5,443 nt of DNA. Source: Coriobacteriia bacterium (GTDB lineage: Bacteria; Actinomycetota; Coriobacteriia; Anaerosomatales; JAUVQN01). The notes under the pieces were generated by a model that was given only the letters and a program-made list of their open reading frames with translations, searched no databases and was not told where the DNA came from. The position numbers and the translations under genes are program-made. Below are positions 1 to 5,318 of this stretch, one piece after another (position 1 is the stretch's first letter; each line of letters starts with the position of its first letter). The stretch covers positions 1-5,443 of the forward strand of contig JAUVQN010000098.1 of NCBI GenBank assembly GCA_030598125.1, in the 5' to 3' direction.

Positions 1-66
1 CCCGAGGACCTCTCCGTGAGCGCGGTCAACCGCTACCTCGAGGTCAAATCGCGCGGCGAGCTCTAG
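1..66 (+). CDS. 3' end of an unidentified gene (partial)
   Basis: Frame 1 is open from the window edge to a TAG at 64-66 and gives the last 21 residues of a protein ending in VNRYLEVKSRGEL. The tail is charged and probably helical. Codon third positions are almost all G or C, as in the neighbouring genes. The fragment is too short to assign a family. Its stop lies 49 bp before the next gene on the same strand, so the two could be cotranscribed. That it is a real gene end is inferred from frame, composition and spacing only. Confidence 0.5.
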   Translation, partial: PEDLSVSAVNRYLEVKSRGEL

Positions 67-68
67 GA

Positions 69-91
69 GTTCGGGTACACACCCTTCGAAC
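69..91. other. Small imperfect inverted repeat between genes
   Basis: GTTC (69-72) can pair with GAAC (88-91) and GGGT (73-76) with ACCC (81-84), leaving an ACAC loop and a 3-base bulge (85-87). The stem is weak and no T-run follows it, so an intrinsic terminator is unlikely. It could be a weak operator or chance. Nothing else is visible in the 67-115 gap except the ribosome binding site of the next gene. Confidence 0.2.
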
Positions 92-115
92 AGCATCCCG
101 CGAAGAAGAGGTGGC

Positions 116-1906
116 ATGAGCACCCGTTCGGACCCGACGCGCTCGGCCGGCGTCGTCACGCAATCCCTCCACGTGCCGACCCGCGACGGGGTCCTGGTCG
201 CCATCGACGTGAACCTCCCGAAGGGCCTGTCGCCCGACGAGCGCGTGCCCACCATCCTCATCTCAGCACGCTACTGGCGCAGCTTCGACATGAGGACGCC
301 GGGTCGGCCCGGCAGGCCGCCGATGGGCCCCCGCGCGGCCATCGAGGACTTCCTCGGACGGCACGACTACGCCGTCGTCACCGTGGACGTCCGGGGCTCG
401 GGTGCGTCGTTCGGTTCGTGGAAGGAGGCCTTCTCGCAGACCGAGGTCGACGACATCGGCGACGTGGCCCGTTGGGTCGCGGAGCAGCCGTGGTCGGACG
501 GCACGCTCGGCGCGATCGGGATCTCGTACGAGGGCACGACAGCGGAGATGCTGGCCGCTTCCGGGGCCGAGGGCGTGAAGGCCGTCGTGCCGCAGGAGAT
601 GGAGTTCGACGTCTACACGGACATCGTGGCCCCCGGCGGCGTCCTCAACGAGGCGTTCATGAAGGAGTGGGACCTCGCGAACTGCCTCCTCGACGAGGGC
701 CGGATACCCAAGGCGTGGGGCATGTCCGCGCGCCTGTTCGTGAAGGGACCCCGGCCGGTAGACGACGACGCGGGTGGCGCCAAGCTGCGCGCCGCGGTGG
801 CCGGGCACGTGGACAACCTGGACACCCTCGAAGCGGTGAAGGCGATCACCTTCAGGGACGACCCATTCGGTGGCGAGGGCGGCACGCTCGACGACGTCAG
901 CGCGTTCGCGCGCAAGGAGGCGATCGAGGGCTCGGGCGCCGCGGTCTTCGGGTGGGGGAGCTGGCTCGACGGCGCGTGCGCCGACACGGTCGTCCGGCGC
1001 TTCGTGACGTTCGAGAACGCGCGCACGGCCGCGATCGGCGCGTGGAGCCACAACATGCAGACGCACGCGAGCCCGTATGCGAAGCCGAAATCGGATCCCG
1101 ACCCGCCGCTCGAGGTGCAGTGGCGGAAGAGCGTGCGCTTCTTCGATCATCACGTGCGCGGGCTGGGGGACGCGGCGTTCGACACGCCCTGCCTGAGCTA
1201 CTTCACGATGGGCGAGGAGCGCTGGAAGGAGACGGACGTCTGGCCGCTGCCGGGCACGGTTCCGCGCACCTGGTACTTCGCCGAGGGCGGCGCGCTCTCG
1301 CCGGACGCCCCGGTGAGCGACGCGGGCGCCGACAGCTACGAGGTCGACTTCGAAGCCACGACCGGCACCTCGAACCGGTGGCACACCCAGGACGGCGTGA
1401 CGCCCGTCGTCTACCCGGACCGCGCCACGGCCGACGCGCGGCTGCTGACCTACACGAGCCCGCCGCTGGCGGAGGACACTGAGATCACGGGGTACGCGAC
1501 GGTCACGCTCTGGGTCGCCTCCACGCACGAGGACGGGGCGTTCTTCGCGTATCTCGAGGACGTGGACGAGTCGGGGCGCGTCAGGTACGTGACCGAAGGG
1601 GTCCTCCGAGCCATCCAGCGGAAGATCTCCGACGCGGCCCCGCCCTACCCGCTGTTCGTGCCGTACCACACGTACCGACGCGCGGACGCCATGCCGCTCG
1701 TGCCCGGCGAGGTCGCCGAGGTGACCTTCGGGCTGCAGCCGACGTCCGTGCTGATCGCGAAGGGCCACCGCATCCGCATCGCGATCGCTGGGGCGGACAA
1801 GGACACCTTCGCGCGCGTCCCCGTGAAAGGGACACCGACGCTCACCATCGAGCGCACGGCGACGCACCCCTCGTACGTCCGGCTGCCGGTGATCGAGCGG
1901 GAGTAG
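116..1906 (+). CDS. CocE/NonD family serine hydrolase (X-Pro dipeptidyl-peptidase S15-like)
   Basis: A 596-residue alpha/beta hydrolase of the CocE/NonD type (TIGR00976-like), a family that cleaves esters, amides or proline peptides. The substrate cannot be read from sequence. The N-terminal domain has VDVRGSGAS (90-98) and the nucleophile elbow GISYEG (135-140), with Ser137 the likely nucleophile. The likely acid is Asp285 in SWLDG (282-286) and the likely base His312 in GAWSHN (308-313). The C-terminal third (about 380-590) resembles the jelly-roll X-Pro dipeptidyl-peptidase C-terminal domain, with SPPLAEDTEITG at 448-459 and RIRIAIAGAD near 552-561. Length is normal for the family. There is no signal peptide or membrane segment, so it is probably cytoplasmic. 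The ATG is preceded by GAGGTGG at 108-114. It may share a transcript with the upstream gene. The family is secure; the peptidase or esterase role is open. Confidence 0.93.
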   Translation: MSTRSDPTRSAGVVTQSLHVPTRDGVLVAIDVNLPKGLSPDERVPTILISARYWRSFDMRTPGRPGRPPMGPRAAIEDFLGRHDYAVVTVDVRGSGASFGSWKEAFSQTEVDDIGDVARWVAEQPWSDGTLGAIGISYEGTTAEMLAASGAEGVKAVVPQEMEFDVYTDIVAPGGVLNEAFMKEWDLANCLLDEGRIPKAWGMSARLFVKGPRPVDDDAGGAKLRAAVAGHVDNLDTLEAVKAITFRDDPFGGEGGTLDDVSAFARKEAIEGSGAAVFGWGSWLDGACADTVVRRFVTFENARTAAIGAWSHNMQTHASPYAKPKSDPDPPLEVQWRKSVRFFDHHVRGLGDAAFDTPCLSYFTMGEERWKETDVWPLPGTVPRTWYFAEGGALSPDAPVSDAGADSYEVDFEATTGTSNRWHTQDGVTPVVYPDRATADARLLTYTSPPLAEDTEITGYATVTLWVASTHEDGAFFAYLEDVDESGRVRYVTEGVLRAIQRKISDAAPPYPLFVPYHTYRRADAMPLVPGEVAEVTFGLQPTSVLIAKGHRIRIAIAGADKDTFARVPVKGTPTLTIERTATHPSYVRLPVIERE

Positions 1907-1908
1907 GG

Positions 1909-2886
1909 CTACGCGGGCTCCTCGCGCGCGCCGCGTCCGGCGAAGAGCAGGTACGCCATCACGACGACCCAGACGCCCACTCCCACCAGGAGCTTCACGT
2001 AGGGATCGACGCCCCTCGGCGTGAAGAAGCCCTCCACGAGCCCCGCGATGATGAAGAGCGGGATCGTCCCGAGGACGACCTTCACCGCGTCGGGTGCCGC
2101 TTCCCTCAGCGCGACGGAGCGCGGCTTGTCGCCGGGGAACGCGAGGGCCTTCGCGAGCATGAGTCCCGATCCGCCGGCGATCGCGATGGCGGTCAGCTCG
2201 AGCAGGCCGTGCGGGACGATCAGCGACCAGAACGTGAGCGAGAGGTCCGCCTGTTCGTAGATGCCGGCGAGCGAGCCGAGCAGCAGCCCGTTGCGGACGA
2301 GCGCGTAGATCGTGAGCACGCCGAAGGTGGCCCCTCCGGCGAACGCGGTGAACGACACCGTGAGGTTGTTGACGGTGATGTACGCGCTGAGGAGCGGGGC
2401 GAGCGCGGCGGTCTCGTCGGCGACGTCGCCGCCGGGCGCCGCGCCGTCACCGATCGCATCGAGGAACTGCGGCGGGACGAAGATCCTCGCGAGCGAGTAG
2501 TCGATGAACGCCACGAGGAATCCGAAGGCGACCGCGCCGAAGAGGAACACCGCGGAGATGAGCATGTAGCGGCCGTTCTCTCGCACGAGTCTCGGATAGC
2601 CGTCGAGGATGAAGTGCCTGAACGCCTTGGCCCGGCCCGGCCGGGAGCCGTAGAGCTCGCCGTGCGCCTGACTCACGAGGCGGTTGAGGAAGGCGGTCGT
2701 CTCCGTGCCCGGGAAGTGGGTCTGCGCGTACGCGAGGTCCGCCGCGGTGCGCCGGTAGTCGTAGTGCATCTGCCGCAGCGCGGCTACGTCGAGTCGCGCG
2801 ATGCCGTCCTTGCGCGCGGCCTCGACGGCGCGGGCGAGCCGGTCCCAGGATCCCCGGGACTCGGCGACGAACCGTTCCTCGTCCAC
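1909..2886 (-). CDS. SpoIIM (stage II sporulation protein M / DUF95) family integral membrane protein
   Basis: A 325-residue membrane protein of the SpoIIM/DUF95 family. In spore-formers SpoIIM belongs to the SpoIIDMP engulfment complex. Homologues are common in actinobacteria that make no endospores, and their role is poorly known, so sporulation is not implied. A soluble helical N-terminal region of about 105 residues is followed by membrane segments at about 108-128, 168-208 (two), 218-245, 270-290 and 299-317. Family signatures are an NN...G...NG stretch (about 173-200), PHGLLELTAIAIAGGSGL (225-242), and FIIAGLVEGFFTP (278-290). An acidic loop lies at about 145-165. The frame is open to an ATG at 2910, but that start has no ribosome site. 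The GTG at 2886 sits 7 bases after a perfect AGGAGG and is preferred. The gene is convergent with the hydrolase gene, 2 bp between stops, and divergent from an RDD gene, a pairing that recurs in actinobacteria. Confidence 0.9.
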   Translation of the reverse strand: MDEERFVAESRGSWDRLARAVEAARKDGIARLDVAALRQMHYDYRRTAADLAYAQTHFPGTETTAFLNRLVSQAHGELYGSRPGRAKAFRHFILDGYPRLVRENGRYMLISAVFLFGAVAFGFLVAFIDYSLARIFVPPQFLDAIGDGAAPGGDVADETAALAPLLSAYITVNNLTVSFTAFAGGATFGVLTIYALVRNGLLLGSLAGIYEQADLSLTFWSLIVPHGLLELTAIAIAGGSGLMLAKALAFPGDKPRSVALREAAPDAVKVVLGTIPLFIIAGLVEGFFTPRGVDPYVKLLVGVGVWVVVMAYLLFAGRGAREEPA

Positions 2887-2893
2887 GTGACCG

Positions 2894-2899
2894 CCTCCT
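2894..2899 (-). promoter_or_regulatory. Strong Shine-Dalgarno that fixes the SpoIIM-family gene start
   Basis: The minus strand reads AGGAGG here, 7 bases before the GTG at 2886-2884. The upstream in-frame ATG at 2910 would place this site inside the coding region, so the 8 extra residues are probably not translated. Confidence 0.8.
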
Positions 2900-2971
2900 G
2901 GACCATGCATCGGCTCCGGGGGCTCCGCGCTCTAGCGCGGACGGCGCCGGGGCACGCCGCTCGCCGGCCGC

Positions 2972-2991
2972 GCCCCATGCTAGCATGGGGC
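2972..2991. promoter_or_regulatory. 20-bp perfect palindrome with back-to-back -10-like hexamers in the divergent promoter region
   Basis: The half-site GCCCCATGCT is followed directly by its exact reverse complement, with the axis between 2981 and 2982. The centre gives TAGCAT on the plus strand (2981-2986) and the same hexamer on the minus strand (2982-2977), both fitting the TAnnnT form of a sigma-A -10 element. On the minus strand TTGCGC (3003-2998) lies 15 bases upstream as a weak -35. No good -35 is seen for the plus strand. The position, 86 bp from the SpoIIM start and 34 bp from the RDD start, suits a shared promoter or operator. Palindromy is directly visible; function is inferred. 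Confidence 0.5.
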
Positions 2992-3025
2992 TGGCCTGCG
3001 CAAGTCCGCTCTGGAGAGGACGGTC

Positions 3026-3787
3026 GTGGACCCTTCCGAAGCGCGCTCGGAGAGGCTGGATGCGGTCTCGGTCGAGACGCCTGAAGCCGTCGCGTTCCAG
3101 CTCGATCTCGCGGGCATGGGCTCGCGCGGCTTCGCGTTCGCGCTCGACGTCTTCGCCATCGTGCTCATCCTCGCGGCGGAGTTCCTGCTCATGCTGGCGA
3201 TCGTATGGGGACTCGCCGAGTTCACCGGCTTCTTCAGCATGTGGGTGCTCGCCGTCTATTCGGTCGTGGCATTCCTCACGATGTGGGGCTACTTCATCTA
3301 CGGGGAGGTCCGGCGCGACGGGAGGACGTGGGGCAAGCGCCTGACCGGTCTCCGTGTCGTGCGCGACGACGGCGCCCGCGTGGGCTTCCTCGACTCGGCC
3401 ATCCGCAACCTGCTCAGGCTCGTCGACTGGCTGCCGGCCTTCTTCGGCGTCGGGATGGTCTCGATGTTCCTGTCGAGCAAAGGCAAACGGGTGGGCGACT
3501 ATGCGGCCGGCACGATCGTCGTGTGGGACAGTGACGAGCCGCTCGCGCTCTACGGGGAGGGCCGGGAGCAGCCGCTCGAGGCCGCGACGAAAGAGTACCT
3601 GGAGCGCCGGGGCGGGTTCACCGAAGCGGCCCGCTACCAGGTCGCGGTGTCGCTCCTGGGGGCGTGGGGCGAGGAGCCCGGCTACTGGGACGAGCCGACG
3701 ATCGCCGGGAGGCTGGCGGACCTGTCCGGCTGGCGGAGACCGGCGGTCGAGGAGATACCGGGCACCGGGACCGATATCCAGGCGTAG
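3026..3787 (+). CDS. RDD family integral membrane protein
   Basis: A 253-residue protein with an RDD domain, a family of small membrane proteins named for conserved Arg and Asp residues and mostly of unknown function; some members have been proposed to act in transport. Arg34 and Asp41 open the first membrane segment (about 36-62), a second spans about 67-92, and a third about 134-150. Signatures follow the family order: RTWGKRLTGLRVV (100-112), RNLLRLVDWLP (127-137, with Asp134) and KGKRVGDYAAGTIVV (152-166). Beyond residue 168 there is a hydrophilic, acidic tail of about 85 residues with no recognised motif, probably cytoplasmic. The GTG start has GGAGAGGA (3013-3020) 5 bases upstream. It is divergent from the SpoIIM-family gene. 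The same divergent SpoIIM/RDD pair is, from memory, present in Mycobacterium (Rv3694c/Rv3695), beside MoxR-type genes. The family call is secure; function is unknown. Confidence 0.9.
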   Translation: MDPSEARSERLDAVSVETPEAVAFQLDLAGMGSRGFAFALDVFAIVLILAAEFLLMLAIVWGLAEFTGFFSMWVLAVYSVVAFLTMWGYFIYGEVRRDGRTWGKRLTGLRVVRDDGARVGFLDSAIRNLLRLVDWLPAFFGVGMVSMFLSSKGKRVGDYAAGTIVVWDSDEPLALYGEGREQPLEAATKEYLERRGGFTEAARYQVAVSLLGAWGEEPGYWDEPTIAGRLADLSGWRRPAVEEIPGTGTDIQA

Positions 3788-3812
3788 GGGCCCCTCGTGC
3801 GACCCGGCGGTC

Positions 3813-3842
3813 TTGCCCGTGCACCCCTCCGTCCGCTACCGT
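3813..3842 (+). promoter_or_regulatory. Probable sigma-A-type promoter of bioY
   Basis: TTGCCC (3813-3818) and TACCGT (3837-3842) are separated by 18 bases and fit the loose actinobacterial TTGnnn/TAnnnT pattern. Transcription would begin near 3849, giving a leader of about 32 bases before the bioY ATG. The -10 overlaps the left arm of the inverted repeat at 3838-3871, as expected for a repressor that blocks polymerase. The match is modest and judged by eye. Confidence 0.4.
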
Positions 3843-3871
3843 AAACCCCGCAATGCCGCGTGGTTGACGGT
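3838..3871. promoter_or_regulatory. Probable biotin repressor (BirA) operator upstream of bioY
   Basis: ACCGTAAACC (3838-3847) and GGTTGACGGT (3862-3871) are inverted repeats matching at 9 of 10 positions, with a 14-base spacer. The core GTnAACC-N14-GGTTnAC matches the known BirA operator form (TTGTAAACC or TTGTTAACC, 14-16 bases, then its complement). BirA with biotinyl-AMP bound represses biotin synthesis and uptake genes when biotin is plentiful. The site lies directly before bioY and overlaps its -10-like element. The inverted repeat is seen directly. The BirA assignment rests on consensus similarity plus the downstream gene. Actinobacteria that use BioQ instead have a different, TGAAC-type operator. 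Confidence 0.65.
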
Positions 3872-3880
3872 GGAGGTCGG

Positions 3881-4492
3881 ATGGCTCCCGATGCGGGTGC
3901 GGACGGTGGCGTGAGCGGCTCGCGCGGCGCGACCGCGGCGAGTCCGAACAGGACGCGGACGCGCGAGCTCGCCGTGGCCGGTCTGCTCGCGGCGCTCCTC
4001 GCAGCCGGCGCGTGGCTCGCGATCCCCGTGGGTGCGGTGCCGGTGACGTTGCAGACGTTCGTGGTGGTGCTGATCGCGCTGCTGCTTCCTCCTCGATGGG
4101 CCGCCGCGGCGACGGGCACGTACCTCCTCGCCGGGGCGATCGGGCTGCCCGTGTTCTCGGCGGGCCAGGGCGGGCTCGGCGTGCTCCTCGGGCCCACCGG
4201 CGGCTTCCTCTTCGGCTTCCTCGTCGGAGCGACGCTAGGCGCCTACGTGCGGGTCGGGCTCGTACGCAGCGGCGCCCGGCGGATGCCCGCGGATATCGCA
4301 GCTGCCGTCGTGACGCTGGCGATCGTCTTCTCGCTGGGTTGGCTGCAGCTTTCGCTCGTGACAGGGATGGGTCTTGCCGGCGCGTTCTTCGTGGGGGTCG
4401 CGCCGTTCGTCCTCTTCGACGTGGTCAAGGCCGCCGCCGCGGTCGTCGTCGCCGGTGCGCTCCGGCGCGCGGGGGTCGTGCCGGGAGGGTAG
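3881..4492 (+). CDS. bioY: BioY, substrate-binding (S) subunit of an ECF-type biotin transporter
   Basis: A 203-residue, about six-segment membrane protein that captures biotin from outside the cell. It usually works with an energy-coupling module (EcfA ATPases and EcfT, or BioM/BioN). Family features are the N-terminal IPVGAVPVTLQTFVV (48-62), YLLAGAIGLPVF (81-92), the signature GPTGGFLFGF (104-113) and a late FDVVK (Asp180, Lys183) that matches the conserved D..K of the last segment linked to biotin binding. The frame extends to a GTG at 3860, but that would run through the predicted operator. The ATG at 3881 has GGAGG (3872-3876) 4 bases upstream and is preferred; GTG 3911 is possible but lacks a ribosome site. 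The first 28 residues are an unusual hydrophilic Gly/Ala-rich extension. Transcription is probably biotin-controlled. No coupling-module genes are in the window. Confidence 0.95.
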   Translation: MAPDAGADGGVSGSRGATAASPNRTRTRELAVAGLLAALLAAGAWLAIPVGAVPVTLQTFVVVLIALLLPPRWAAAATGTYLLAGAIGLPVFSAGQGGLGVLLGPTGGFLFGFLVGATLGAYVRVGLVRSGARRMPADIAAAVVTLAIVFSLGWLQLSLVTGMGLAGAFFVGVAPFVLFDVVKAAAAVVVAGALRRAGVVPGG

Positions 4493-4520
4493 CTCGGTCG
4501 GCGCTGGTCCTCTCGCATGA

Positions 4521-4562
4521 TGGGTGCTATGGTTCCTATAGGTTCCTAATACTGCCTATTAA
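4521..4562 (+). repeat. AT-rich leader with 10-bp phased repeats, possible operator/promoter
   Basis: This 42-base segment is 17/42 G+C (40%), in contrast to its surroundings. It holds the tandem decamers GGTTCCTATA (4531-4540) and GGTTCCTAAT (4541-4550), which share the first 8 bases. A degenerate third unit, ACTGCCTATT (4551-4560), keeps CCTA in phase, and GCTAT at 4526-4530 nearly continues the series. CCTATAGG (4535-4542) is a small palindrome. TATGGT (4528-4533) and TATTAA (4557-4562) are -10-like, without a convincing -35. It is probably the promoter and regulatory region of the next gene. Confidence 0.5.
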
Positions 4563-4577
4563 GTGCAGGTGCGGCTG

Positions 4578-5318
4578 ATGCAGGACCTGTGGGATGTCCG
4601 GCGTGTCGCAGCCTACCTCGGACTCTCCGAGCGCTCGGTCTACGACAAGGCGCGCGGAGGCGACCTGCCGGCTGTGCGCGTCGGCGGCCGATGGCGGTTC
4701 CGGCCAGAAGACCTGGACGCGTGGATCACGGAGCGTGCCGCGGGAGCCGTTGCGGCCGAGGCTCGTACGCCGGACCGTTCCGAGCTCGAGCGGCAGCTCG
4801 CCGGCGTAGACGATCCCGTGGAGCGCCGTCTGCGGTTCGTCGCCGTCCTTTCGGACGCGTGTCTTGCGCGAGGGTGGAGCGCGCCCGTGATCGTCGGGGG
4901 GAACGCCGTGGAGTTCTACACCGCGGGCGGCTACGCGACCATGGATATCGACCTCGTGAGCGAGAGCGAGCCCCTCGACGCGATCCTCGGCGAATGGGGA
5001 TTCGGGAAGGAAGGACGTCACTGGTTCGACGAGGCGCTCGGGATCGCGGTCGAGTGTCCCTCGGCGCAGCTCGCCGGCGACCCCCATCGCGTGATGCGCG
5101 TGGCCGTCGGCGGCCGTGAGGCGAGCATCATCGGCGTCGAGGACCTCCTGATCGACCGGTTGAACGCTTGCGTGCACTGGGATTCGCAGGAGGATTGCGG
5201 CTGGGCACGGGTCCTCTACGAGTCGTACCGGGAGACCCTGGATCTGGAGTACGTGCGGCGCCGTGCGGTCCAGGAGGATCTGTCGGAAGTGCTCGAACGG
5301 ATCACGGGAGGCGACTGA
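4578..5318 (+). CDS. Excisionase-type HTH domain fused to an AbiEii/DUF6036-like nucleotidyltransferase domain
   Basis: A 246-residue two-domain protein. Residues 3-50 form an HTH_17/excisionase-family DNA-binding domain: DLWDVRRVAAYLGLSERSVY, then LPAVRVGGRWRFRPEDLDAW. A linker of about 30 residues leads to a nucleotidyltransferase-fold domain (about 85-240). This has VIVGGNAVEF (104-113), then TMDIDLV with Asp123 and Asp125 as likely metal ligands, and AVEC with Glu159 as a candidate third acidic residue. The tail has EDLLIDRL and then LDLEYVRRRA, as in AbiEii/DUF6036-type proteins. The ATG at 4578 has AGGTG (4567-4571) 6 bases upstream and starts right before the HTH; the frame extends to a GTG at 4563 with no ribosome site. 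The TGA overlaps the next ATG by one base, so the pair is probably coupled. A toxin or regulatory role is inferred. Substrate and activity are unknown. Confidence 0.82.
   Translation: MQDLWDVRRVAAYLGLSERSVYDKARGGDLPAVRVGGRWRFRPEDLDAWITERAAGAVAAEARTPDRSELERQLAGVDDPVERRLRFVAVLSDACLARGWSAPVIVGGNAVEFYTAGGYATMDIDLVSESEPLDAILGEWGFGKEGRHWFDEALGIAVECPSAQLAGDPHRVMRVAVGGREASIIGVEDLLIDRLNACVHWDSQEDCGWARVLYESYRETLDLEYVRRRAVQEDLSEVLERITGGD

Noticed and set aside
16..63. Resemblance of SVSAVNRYLE in the partial upstream protein to the N-terminal motif of exonuclease VII large subunit
   Set aside because: In that enzyme the motif lies at the N-terminus, whereas here it is a few residues before the stop codon. 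The similarity is too short to use.
263..1867. Long minus-strand open frame of 534 codons opposite the hydrolase gene
   Set aside because: It is the expected antisense shadow of a high-GC gene: arginine-rich, of low complexity and with no recognisable domain, while the plus strand has a complete catalytic-triad protein.
2209..3084. Plus-strand open frame of 291 codons across the SpoIIM-family gene and the divergent promoter
   Set aside because: The translation is Arg/Glu/Val-rich with no motif, and it runs through the intergenic palindrome. The minus strand encodes a clear SpoIIM-family protein.
3786..3795. AGGGGCCCCT palindrome at the stop codon of the RDD gene, considered as a terminator
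   Set aside because: It has no loop and no following T-run, so it cannot form an intrinsic terminator. It is short enough to occur by chance in GC-rich DNA.
4536..5177. Minus-strand open frame of 213 codons opposite the HTH-nucleotidyltransferase gene
   Set aside because: It has no recognisable domain and overlaps a plus-strand gene with two identifiable domains and a supported ribosome site.
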